From assembly GCA_019090845.1 (NCBI GenBank), contig JAHRVD010000146.1, positions 1 to 5,371 on the forward strand: DNA of 5,371 bases, read 5' to 3'. The DNA comes from Marinosulfonomonas sp. (GTDB lineage Bacteria; Pseudomonadota; Alphaproteobacteria; Rhodobacterales; Rhodobacteraceae). Below the pieces are notes generated by a model. It made no database searches. It was given only the letters and a program-made list of their open reading frames with translations, and was not told the DNA's origin. Position 1 is the stretch's first letter. Every line of letters begins with the position of its first letter. A program made the translations under genes and the position numbers. This document shows positions 1 through 5,371 of this stretch, in pieces.

Positions 1-1
1 C

Positions 2-880
2 CTAGAACGCGCCGGGGCGCATGTTGTTTATGGTTTCATCAACTACAAGACCCACGCCAAGATCAGCACCGTTGTGCGCCGCGAAGGCGGCAAGCTGGTG
101 ACCTATACCCATTATGGCACCGGAAATTATCACCCGATCACCGCACGCATCTACACTGACCTCAGCCTGTTCACCTGTGACGCTGCCCTTGGGCGCGACG
201 CCACCAAAGTGTTCAATTATCTGTCCGGCTACGCCCAGCCCGATCAGTTGGAAAATCTAGCAATTTCGCCGCTGAACCTGAAATCAACCCTTCTGGAACG
301 CATCGCAAGAGAAGCGGATTTTGCCCAAGCCGGAAAGCCTGCCGAAATCTGGGCCAAGATGAACGCGCTGATCGATTCGCAAGTGATCGAAGCGCTATAC
401 GCCGCCAGCCAAAAAGGCGTGAAAATCAATCTGGTGATCCGCGGCATCTGCGGCCTGCGCCCCGGCATAAAGGGCCTGTCCGACAACATCCGCGTCAAAT
501 CCATCGTCGGCCGCTTTCTGGAACATTCGCGCATCGTCTGCTTTGGCAACGGCCACGGGTTACCGGCCAAAAAGGCCGCTGTTTTTATCTCTTCGGCAGA
601 CTGGATGGGCCGCAACCTGCACCGGCGCATTGAAACGCTGGTGCAAATCAAAAACCCTACCGTAAAGGCCCAGATTGTCAGCCAGATCATGGCCGCCAAC
701 CTTGCAGATGAGGCCCAAAGCTGGGTGCTCGGTCCGGACGGGGCGTTCAAGCGCGCCACCCCCGCCGACCCCGATCACCCGTTCAACTGCCACCGCTTTT
801 TCATGGAATATCCATCCCTGTCCGGGCGCGGTTCGGCTGGTGCGGCAGATGTTCCCGAACTGGCGCACTCAAAAGATTAA
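2..880 (+). CDS. ppk: Polyphosphate kinase 1, C-terminal part (5' truncated by window edge)
   Basis: PPK1 reversibly moves the terminal phosphate of ATP onto inorganic polyphosphate through a phosphohistidine intermediate. The frame is open from base 2, so the start lies upstream; the 292 visible residues are roughly the last 40% of a family usually near 700 residues, covering the end of the C1 and the whole C2 phospholipase-D-like catalytic domains. Seen: KTHAK at residues 16-20, whose His18 (bases 53-55) matches the E. coli phosphohistidine H435; GTGNYHP at 39-45; RGICGLRPG at 147-155; FLEHSR with His175 (bases 524-526), matching the second essential histidine H592; and SSADWMGRN at 197-205. 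It ends in TAA. The C-terminus ([15 protein letters not shown], then a short tail) looks complete. A GTG at 74 is internal, not a start, because the upstream frame carries the catalytic KTHAK. It lies 54 nt before ppx on the same strand, which suggests co-transcription. Identification is firm; NCBI-style annotation often calls it RNA degradosome polyphosphate kinase. Confidence 0.97.
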   Translation, partial: LERAGAHVVYGFINYKTHAKISTVVRREGGKLVTYTHYGTGNYHPITARIYTDLSLFTCDAALGRDATKVFNYLSGYAQPDQLENLAISPLNLKSTLLERIAREADFAQAGKPAEIWAKMNALIDSQVIEALYAASQKGVKINLVIRGICGLRPGIKGLSDNIRVKSIVGRFLEHSRIVCFGNGHGLPAKKAAVFISSADWMGRNLHRRIETLVQIKNPTVKAQIVSQIMAANLADEAQSWVLGPDGAFKRATPADPDHPFNCHRFFMEYPSLSGRGSAGAADVPELAHSKD

Positions 881-920
881 CCACCCGCTTGCCAACGGCT
901 GGCGGACACGCAAAAAAATA

Positions 921-924
921 AGGA
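921..924 (+). promoter_or_regulatory. Probable Shine-Dalgarno for ppx
   Basis: AGGA lies 10 nt before the ATG at 935, just after an A-rich run (912-918). The spacing is slightly long and the match short, so this is a weak to moderate ribosome binding site. It supports the ATG at 935 over a possible in-frame TTG at codon 18. Confidence 0.5.
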
Positions 925-934
925 ACGCCGGGCG

Positions 935-2476
935 ATGGACCCCAGCAACGACACACCGGAAGATTGGGGCATTTTTGGCCGCCCGTTGTTTAACGACCCC
1001 TCGTCCCGCGCGCTGGCACGGGTCGGCGTTGTTGATGTTGGCTCAAACTCGGTCCGGCTGGTGGTGTTTGATGGTGCGGCGCGAAGCCCGGCCTATTTCT
1101 ACAACGAAAAAATCCTGTGTGCGCTTGGCGCCGGACTGACCGAAACCGGCACGCTAAACCCCGACGGGCGAACCCGCGCGCTGGCCGCAATCCAGCGGTT
1201 TCAGCTGTTGGCAGATGGCATGGGGCTGGCGCCGTTAACAGCCGTTGCAACGGCAGCGGTGCGTCAGGCCAGTGATGGCGCGGATTTCTGCGATCAGGTC
1301 GAGGCCGAGACAGGTCTGCGCATCTGGGTTATTGATGGCGCAGAAGAGGCCCGCCTGTCCGCCCAAGGCGTGTTGCTGGGCTGGCCCGAAGCCCAAGGGT
1401 TGGTGTGCGACATTGGCGGTTCATCACTGGAACTGGCCGAGGTGCGCGATGGTAAAGTCGGCAAACGCATCACGTCGCCGCTTGGGCCACTGGTATTGCA
1501 AGGGATCAAGGGCGGCAAAAAGGCCATTCGCGCGCGGATTGGCGAAGAAATAGCCACGCTCGTTAAACAAATGGGCCGTGACAACAAGCGCCTATATCTG
1601 GTTGGCGGCAGTTGGCGTGCCATTGCCCGACTCGACATGGAACGGCGCGACTACCCACTGCGCGTGCTGCATGAATACCGGATGACGCCCAAATCCGTGC
1701 GAAACACGCTGCAATGGATCGGGGAAAATGACCTAAGCGATCTGCAGGCCCGCACCGGCACATCACAGGCGCGGATGTCGCTGGTGCCGATTGCATCGGA
1801 GGTTCTGAAACAGCTGGTGCGCGCCTTTGGACCCAAAGAAATCGCCGTGTCCAGCTATGGTATCCGCGAAGGTATGCTATATGAGCAGATGCCCGACCAG
1901 CTTCGCCGCCGCGACCCGCTGATCGAGGCATGCCGGTTTGCCGAGAATAAAGACGCACGAATTCCCGGCACCGGCCGCGCGCTTTATACCTTTATCGAGC
2001 CACTGTTTGGCGCCGCCAAACCGGCGCGAAAACGCATGATCCGGGCCGCCTGCCTGCTGCACGATGTGACATGGCGCGCCCATCCGGATTTTCGCGCCGA
2101 AGTGTGTTTTGACAACGCAACCCGCGCCAATCTGGGTGGGCTGGCCCACAGTGAACGGGTCTGGCTGGGTCTGGCCCTGCTGCACCGCTACAAGAACACG
2201 CGCGATGGATCACGATTTGCTGAACTGTTTGAATTACTGGATAAAAAACAACTAAACCAAGCCGAAGTCGTCGGCAAAGCTATGCGTTTTGGGGCGATGT
2301 TTTCGGTCGAAGCGCCCGATAAGATGGCCAAGCTGAAATGGCAGCCAAAAAAGCAAGTTCTCAGCTTGTCACTAACCAAGCAGGGCGCGGGATTGTTTGG
2401 TGAAGTTGCTCAGGCGCGGTTCAAATCACTGGCCCAAACGCTGGACGCGCAAACCCAGATCAAACGCCGCCGTTAA
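935..2476 (+). CDS. ppx: Exopolyphosphatase, Ppx/GppA family
   Basis: Removes terminal phosphate from polyphosphate, and in some relatives hydrolyses pppGpp; a cytosolic enzyme of the ASKHA (actin/sugar kinase/Hsp70) fold. The protein has 513 residues, close to E. coli PPX. Seen in order: an extension of about 30 residues; phosphate-binding DVGSNSVRL at 34-42; AVATAAVRQA at 103-112; GAEEARL at 135-141, holding the catalytic glutamate region; second phosphate loop DIGGSSLEL at 159-167, where the usual third glycine of GGG is serine; VGGSWRAIA at 223-231; YGIREGML at 308-315; and a C-terminal HD-like helical domain with LLHDVTWRAHPDFR at 374-387 (H376, D377). The ATG at 935 is preferred: an upstream AGGA fits, no GTG lies just before the first motif, and an FGRPLF block at 14-19 is, as I recall, conserved in Rhodobacterales homologues. 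It follows ppk by 54 nt, so synthesis and breakdown of polyphosphate are probably expressed together. Ppx versus GppA specificity cannot be decided from sequence alone, but the ppk linkage favours Ppx. Confidence 0.95.
   Translation: MDPSNDTPEDWGIFGRPLFNDPSSRALARVGVVDVGSNSVRLVVFDGAARSPAYFYNEKILCALGAGLTETGTLNPDGRTRALAAIQRFQLLADGMGLAPLTAVATAAVRQASDGADFCDQVEAETGLRIWVIDGAEEARLSAQGVLLGWPEAQGLVCDIGGSSLELAEVRDGKVGKRITSPLGPLVLQGIKGGKKAIRARIGEEIATLVKQMGRDNKRLYLVGGSWRAIARLDMERRDYPLRVLHEYRMTPKSVRNTLQWIGENDLSDLQARTGTSQARMSLVPIASEVLKQLVRAFGPKEIAVSSYGIREGMLYEQMPDQLRRRDPLIEACRFAENKDARIPGTGRALYTFIEPLFGAAKPARKRMIRAACLLHDVTWRAHPDFRAEVCFDNATRANLGGLAHSERVWLGLALLHRYKNTRDGSRFAELFELLDKKQLNQAEVVGKAMRFGAMFSVEAPDKMAKLKWQPKKQVLSLSLTKQGAGLFGEVAQARFKSLAQTLDAQTQIKRRR
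2473..2476. other. Shared palindromic stop, convergent gene overlap
   Basis: The four bases TTAA hold the TAA stop of ppx (2474-2476, plus strand) and the TAA stop of the small exported gene (2475-2473, minus strand). The two coding regions therefore overlap by 4 bp, with no space between them for an intergenic terminator. Confidence 0.9.
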
Positions 2477-2763
2477 AGATCAGTTTCGCCCTTGCCCGGC
2501 GGATTTTCCGGCACCGCTTTGCGACGAATGATAATGTCGCCGTTTGGCAGAATTTCGGGCAACTCATAAAGGCTCAGATCAATAATCTTGCCTTCCAACT
2601 CCAACAGGGCCGGCCCCAACTCTTCCATCAGGCCGCGAAACAGCAACTGCATGCCGTCCTGCAACAGTTCAATGCCTTCACGCATATCCCCGTCATCATC
2701 CTGCGCCGTTGCGGGTGAACCGGCCAGAACAAGGGCCAGACAAAATGCCGAAATATTTTTCAT
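2473..2763 (-). CDS. Small exported protein of unknown function (LPNGDIIIRRK family)
   Basis: A 96-residue protein with a clear Sec signal peptide: Lys2, a hydrophobic core at about residues 4-15 (ISAFCLALVLAG), and a signal peptidase I site at ATA-Q (18-21). There is no lipobox, so the mature product of about 76 residues should be periplasmic or secreted. The mature part opens with an acidic stretch (DDDGD), continues as an amphipathic, glutamate- and leucine-rich helix, and ends in ELPEILPNGDIIIRRK plus a short polar tail. I chose the ATG at 2763 over a TTG at 2781 because it starts directly at the signal peptide. No good Shine-Dalgarno is visible; the leader is AT-rich. I recall similar Rhodobacteraceae proteins being labelled AAA+ family ATPase; nothing here supports that, as there is no Walker A or B motif and the protein is too short. 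It starts 37 nt after the EEP gene and may be the last gene of that operon. Its stop overlaps the ppx stop. Function is unknown. Confidence 0.85.
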   Translation of the reverse strand: MKNISAFCLALVLAGSPATAQDDDGDMREGIELLQDGMQLLFRGLMEELGPALLELEGKIIDLSLYELPEILPNGDIIIRRKAVPENPPGKGETDL

Positions 2764-2800
2764 GCTACTTATATAGGGCAAATCAAGACGGATTTTAAGC

Positions 2801-3826
2801 TCAAAGCGTCAGATCAATCGTGACCGGGAAATGATCCGAAGCGGTCAGCAATGCTTCGCGCAGTTCCGGCGTCCTGAAACACACCGGATCCTCAAATGGA
2901 TGCCATATCCGCCACTCAGGGCCGCGCGCGCGTATGTCAGCCGACACCATGATATAGTCCAGCAGCGCCTGCAAATAGCGTTTCTGGTGGCCCAGATAAA
3001 ACCGCGCCGTGGTTGGCTGAACGCCAACTTTGCTGGACAGTGCCATCCTTGCGTGCGGATCAAACAGGCAATTTTCGCCGTTTTCGCCCAGCACAATCTC
3101 CACTCCTGAACGACCGAACAGTTTTTCGTATTCATCCAGCCCCGGCCCGTCATTGAAATCACCCAAGACCATCAGCGGCTTGCCCGCCTCCAGCAAGTCT
3201 TCAACCCGGTTTCGCAGCCAGATACATTGGGCCATTTGTTTACGGCGGTTTTCGATCGACACACGGATGATCTCGGCTTGGTTGCGCGCGCCATGCGGGG
3301 CTTTGGATTTGACATGCACACCAATCAGACGCAGCGATTGCCCTGCCTTGTCGGTCAAAACCGCCTCTAACGGCGGCTTGGAAAACCGGACCACTTCGGA
3401 CGCCGCATCAACATCAAGATCCCACCTGAACGCCCCATCGAACCGAGGTGCGCCGCGCGCGCCCTTCTTGCCCGTCGCCTCGCCATGCGGATCGTGGCGC
3501 GCGGTCACAACATCCGGATCATAGAGCAGCGCGATTTCCTGATGTGTGTGGCTGTTAAACCCAACTAATACCTTGCGTGCCCGCAGCCCGTATTTCGCCG
3601 AAAAATTTTCCAGCGACGCAACGGTTGAGCGCCTTTTGTGCCCGTCCGGGGCCTCAATGACCATAACAGCATCGGCGTCCATTGCGGTAAAAACGATACC
3701 CAAAGCCGCCAGCTGTTCGCCCCGTTTCACATCCTGACGACCCGACCATTTGTCGTCTTCCAACAATTCGCTATCGGCCCCAAACAGCTTGTCAAACCAC
3801 TCGACATTATAGGTTGCGATCCGCAT
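2801..3826 (-). CDS. Endonuclease/exonuclease/phosphatase (EEP) superfamily protein
   Basis: A 341-residue metal-dependent phosphoesterase of the fold shared by DNase I, ExoIII/APE1 and inositol-phosphate phosphatases. The catalytic set is complete: N7 in TYNVEW, E58 in MVIEA (metal ligand), H171 in GVHVKS, D223 and N225 in LGDFND, D290 in LDYIMVS, and D331-H332 in SDHFPV. No signal peptide or membrane segment is seen, so it should be cytosolic, unlike many secreted bacterial EEP nucleases. A charged, glycine-rich stretch at about 111-130 (HDPHGEATGKKGARGAPRFD) looks like an exposed loop. The ATG overlaps the stop of the upstream TerB/J gene as TGATG, and an AGAAGG lies 10 nt before it inside that gene, pointing to translational coupling. 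The substrate (DNA, RNA, nucleotide or phospholipid-type) cannot be told from sequence. Active-site and fold assignment are sure; the biological role is open. Confidence 0.93.
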   Translation of the reverse strand: MRIATYNVEWFDKLFGADSELLEDDKWSGRQDVKRGEQLAALGIVFTAMDADAVMVIEAPDGHKRRSTVASLENFSAKYGLRARKVLVGFNSHTHQEIALLYDPDVVTARHDPHGEATGKKGARGAPRFDGAFRWDLDVDAASEVVRFSKPPLEAVLTDKAGQSLRLIGVHVKSKAPHGARNQAEIIRVSIENRRKQMAQCIWLRNRVEDLLEAGKPLMVLGDFNDGPGLDEYEKLFGRSGVEIVLGENGENCLFDPHARMALSSKVGVQPTTARFYLGHQKRYLQALLDYIMVSADIRARGPEWRIWHPFEDPVCFRTPELREALLTASDHFPVTIDLTL

Positions 3827-4506
3827 CAGGCGTCGGCCTTCTGGATTTCTTCCCAGGCCAGATTAATCGCAACCAGCCGTTTTTCGGCCATTTTCACTGC
3901 CTCTTGCGGAACCCCGCGCGCGATCATCTGATCGGGGTGCATTTCACGAACCAACATCCGCCAGGCGGCATGAGCAGCCGCAAAACCGGCATCTGGATCC
4001 AGCCCCAGCACCTCATACGGATCGCCCAACGCATCGGGCACAAACCGCGACCGCAAACCGCGAAACTGTGCCTCTTTCAACCCGAATATCTGGGCGACCC
4101 GCTCCAAAAATGCATCCTCATTCGGGTGGAAATTTCCGTCCGCCATCGCGATGTGAAACAGCCCCTCCATCAGGTCGCAAAGCGTGGCTTCATCGGCGTC
4201 AAACATCGTCTTGATCCGCTTGGCATAGTCTTCAAATCCGGCCACGTCCTGCCGGGCCAGATTGAAAACCTTTGCTGCGTTGGATTCTTCCGTCGGCGGG
4301 ATTTCGAACACTTCGCGAAACGCCATTACCTCGTCGCGCGTCACCAGCCCGTCGGCTTTGGCCATTTTCGCGCTCAGCGCTATGACAGCAATCGTGAATG
4401 CAACCGAGCGTTCGGGCGGCGTGCGCAAACGTTCAAACACCGCCGACAGCGGTTCGCCACTGGCCAGTGCTGCCAAAGATTCTGATATGCGGGTCCAGAT
4501 TGACAT
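3826..4506 (-). CDS. DjlA-like co-chaperone: TerB domain plus C-terminal J domain
   Basis: A 226-residue protein with two recognisable parts. Residues about 30-145 form a TerB-like helical domain with two acidic metal-binding-type motifs: AKADGLVTRDE at 49-59 and AMADGNFHPNE at 120-130. Residues about 162-226 form a J domain: DPYEVLGLDP at 162-171, helix II ending in the essential HPD at 190-192, and a final helix LVAINLAWEEIQKA. J domains stimulate the ATPase of DnaK-type Hsp70. E. coli DjlA has the same TerB-J order but a membrane anchor at its N-terminus; here the N-terminus (MSIWTRISESLAAL) has no convincing transmembrane segment, so a cytosolic or only peripherally bound protein is likelier. 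The ATG at 4506 is backed by AAGAGG six nt upstream. It follows the GNAT gene by 42 nt and overlaps the EEP gene by one base. The family call is firm; the client protein is unknown. Confidence 0.93.
   Translation of the reverse strand: MSIWTRISESLAALASGEPLSAVFERLRTPPERSVAFTIAVIALSAKMAKADGLVTRDEVMAFREVFEIPPTEESNAAKVFNLARQDVAGFEDYAKRIKTMFDADEATLCDLMEGLFHIAMADGNFHPNEDAFLERVAQIFGLKEAQFRGLRSRFVPDALGDPYEVLGLDPDAGFAAAHAAWRMLVREMHPDQMIARGVPQEAVKMAEKRLVAINLAWEEIQKADA
3837..3842 (-). promoter_or_regulatory. Shine-Dalgarno for the EEP gene, inside the TerB/J gene
   Basis: AGAAGG on the minus strand, 10 nt before the EEP ATG. It falls within the last codons of the upstream TerB/J gene, so ribosomes can reload at the TGATG stop-start junction. 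Confidence 0.5.
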
Positions 4507-4512
4507 TTGGGG

Positions 4513-4518
4513 CCTCTT
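4513..4518 (-). promoter_or_regulatory. Shine-Dalgarno for the TerB/J gene
   Basis: AAGAGG on the minus strand, six nt before the ATG at 4506, in the 42-nt gap after the GNAT gene. This is the clearest ribosome binding site in the window and it fixes the start of the TerB/J gene. Confidence 0.65.
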
Positions 4519-4548
4519 AGCGGGTTTTGCGGTGCAAGTCAGCGGTGA

Positions 4549-5037
4549 TCACAGAAACTTTTGCATCAACACCAGATCCATCCAGCGATCAAACTTGCGC
4601 CCAGCCTGCGCCACCAGCGCCACCGTGCGATATCCCGCCGCCCCATGAAATGCGATACCGGCGGTATTTTCGCCACTGACAGCAGCAAACATCGAATGTG
4701 CGCCGCAATGGCGGGCGTGATCCTCAACCGCGCTCATCAACGCCCGGCCAACGCCCCGGCCCTGTCCTTCGGGTGCGACAATGATCGTGTGTTCCATCGT
4801 GTGCGCATAGCCATCGCCACCACGAAATTGCGCATAAGTGGCGAAGCCCACCACCATGTCGTCAACCTCTGCCACCCAAAACCCGTGCCCGTCGCTTTGA
4901 CGCTCGCCAATCATATCAGCCACATCGGCATCCGTCTTTTGCACCGAGCTGAACGTCACCACAGTGTCCCGGATCATTGGGTTCCAGAACCCGGCAATTT
5001 TGCCAGCGTCGCCGGTCAATGCATCGCGAATTATCAT
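4549..5037 (-). CDS. GNAT N-acetyltransferase, phosphinothricin/MnaT-like
   Basis: A 162-residue acetyl-CoA-dependent N-acetyltransferase. Seen: N-terminal IRDAL at 3-7, then the helix and WNPMIRDTVVTF at 19-29 typical of this subfamily; strand 4 with MEHTIIVAP at 81-89; acetyl-CoA pyrophosphate loop QGRGVG at 92-97 followed by the RALMSAVEDHA helix; SGENTAGIAFH at 121-131; GAAGYR at 132-137; and the C-terminal signature GRKFDRWMDLVLMQ at 146-159, which is strongly characteristic of the phosphinothricin acetyltransferase (Bar/PAT) and MnaT group. Such enzymes acetylate the amino group of methionine sulfoximine, methionine sulfone or phosphinothricin; in most bacteria the natural substrate is unproven, so herbicide resistance should not be assumed. 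The start overlaps the VOC stop as ATGA, implying translational coupling. The whole family length is present, with no sign of damage. Confidence 0.93.
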   Translation of the reverse strand: MIIRDALTGDAGKIAGFWNPMIRDTVVTFSSVQKTDADVADMIGERQSDGHGFWVAEVDDMVVGFATYAQFRGGDGYAHTMEHTIIVAPEGQGRGVGRALMSAVEDHARHCGAHSMFAAVSGENTAGIAFHGAAGYRTVALVAQAGRKFDRWMDLVLMQKFL

Positions 5038-5371
5038 TCCAGAACCACCAGCCCACCCGGCGTTTTTATCGTCGCTTTCAGCACAATCTTCGGGCCCTTC
5101 GTAATCTTAACGTCAGATAGTTCAGCCATTTTTCTCACGGCTTTGGCCAGGTTGTCCGCGTCCGGATGGGTAAGTTCCAGTTTTTTTAAACGACAACCCA
5201 GATCCGGCAACATCTGCGCCGGATGCGCCAGCCCGTGCCATTCAATCAAGGCCGGCGACACCCCGCCAAAGGGCAACTTACCATCCTGTGGAACGGCCAT
5301 ATTCCAGGCAAGGTCACCACGGGTCTGCGCCAACGCTCGCCCTGTTCCTACCGGCGCGTCCCGTAATGCAG
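5034..5371 (-). CDS. VOC / glyoxalase-like domain protein, C-terminal part (5' truncated by window edge)
   Basis: The frame stays open to the right edge of the window, giving 111 complete visible codons before the TGA at 5036-5034; the true start lies beyond the window. A TTG at 5333 could be mistaken for a start, but the upstream codons (ALRDAPVGTG, then RALAQTRGDLAW) continue the family pattern. Seen: DLAWNMAVPQDGKLPFGG, then PALIEWHG and HPAQMLPDLGCRLKKLEL, followed by HPDADNLAKAV and a final strand pair ending TPGGLVVLE. This pattern of W-x-I/M, DG-LP-GG, LIEW and HPA-LPD is typical of the glyoxalase-like (Glyoxalase_3) proteins of about 200 residues, whose N-terminal half, with the DHIVV strand, is missing here. 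The substrate is unknown and the proteins are not true glyoxalase I. It is the first visible gene of the minus-strand cluster and is coupled to the GNAT gene by an ATGA overlap. Confidence 0.85.
   Translation of the reverse strand, partial: ALRDAPVGTGRALAQTRGDLAWNMAVPQDGKLPFGGVSPALIEWHGLAHPAQMLPDLGCRLKKLELTHPDADNLAKAVRKMAELSDVKITKGPKIVLKATIKTPGGLVVLE

Noticed and set aside
74..76. GTG at 74 as the start of a separate gene
   Set aside because: The frame is open upstream to the window edge and holds the catalytic KTHAK motif, so this is an internal valine codon of ppk.
244..759. A 171-codon open frame on the minus strand inside ppk, and similar long frames opposite ppx, EEP and TerB/J
   Set aside because: They lie antisense to genes with complete family motifs, have no recognisable domains, and are the usual by-product of GC-rich codon use.
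891..903. Small hairpin GCCA-ACGGC-TGGC between ppk and ppx, considered as a terminator
   Set aside because: The stem is only four strong pairs plus wobbles and is followed by an A-rich run, not T residues. It is unlikely to stop transcription before ppx.
2768..2775. TATATAAG on the minus strand before the small exported gene, considered as a -10 promoter element
   Set aside because: It ends four nt before the ATG, so transcription would start inside the coding region, and no -35 element sits at a normal distance. It more likely just keeps the leader unstructured.
2764..2781. Upstream TTG start for the small exported gene, adding six residues
   Set aside because: The ATG at 2763 begins exactly at a typical signal peptide; the added residues would put a non-typical stretch before the Lys, and no ribosome binding site favours the TTG.
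5181..5190. Slippery run on the minus strand in the VOC gene: T-TTA-AAA and A-AAA-AAA in the correct phase for -1 frameshifting
   Set aside because: The normal frame continues into the expected family C-terminus, the -1 frame ends after about 20 codons, and the nearby hairpin lies upstream instead of downstream. The run simply encodes Leu-Lys-Lys.
5202..5224. Perfect 7-bp inverted repeat ATCCGGC / GCCGGAT with a 9-nt loop
   Set aside because: It sits inside the VOC coding region, has no adjacent T-tract on the transcribed strand, and occurs only once. It is probably chance in GC-rich sequence.
5331..5333. TTG at 5333 as the start of the VOC gene
   Set aside because: The frame stays open to the window edge with residues that fit the family, and homologues are about twice as long, so the gene is cut by the window.

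Overview
The window reads as ordinary chromosomal DNA from an alphaproteobacterium, most likely Rhodobacterales (Roseobacter-type). The reasons are its fairly GC-rich, tightly packed coding sequence, a polyphosphate kinase followed by an exopolyphosphatase with the N-terminal extension I associate with that group, a DjlA-like TerB/J protein, and a small exported protein ending in a conserved block (LPNGDIIIRRK) that I know mainly from Rhodobacteraceae. The assignment rests on recognising proteins, not on a search.

Layout. Positions 2-880 (+) are the C-terminal part of polyphosphate kinase 1, cut by the left edge. After 54 nt comes ppx, an exopolyphosphatase of the Ppx/GppA family (935-2476, +). 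The strand then switches. All remaining genes are on the minus strand and are transcribed right to left: a VOC/glyoxalase-like protein cut by the right edge (5034-5371), a GNAT acetyltransferase of the phosphinothricin/MnaT type (4549-5037), a TerB plus J-domain protein (3826-4506), an endonuclease/exonuclease/phosphatase-fold protein (2801-3826), and a small exported protein of unknown function (2473-2763). ppx and the small exported gene meet tail to tail and share the four bases TTAA as both stop codons.

How they work together. ppk and ppx form a polyphosphate synthesis/breakdown pair, probably in one operon. The minus-strand genes look like one operon or two: two junctions overlap (ATGA between VOC and GNAT, TGATG between TerB/J and EEP) and the other two gaps are only 42 and 37 nt. 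No shared pathway is evident among these five genes. The TerB/J-EEP coupling is the most suggestive functional link.

No RNA genes, mobile elements, CRISPR arrays, long repeats or convincing terminators were seen. The longest stretch without a gene is the 54 nt between ppk and ppx. I found no convincing undescribed system. The items most worth a second look are the small exported protein, the shared-stop convergent junction, and the coupled TerB/J-EEP pair.
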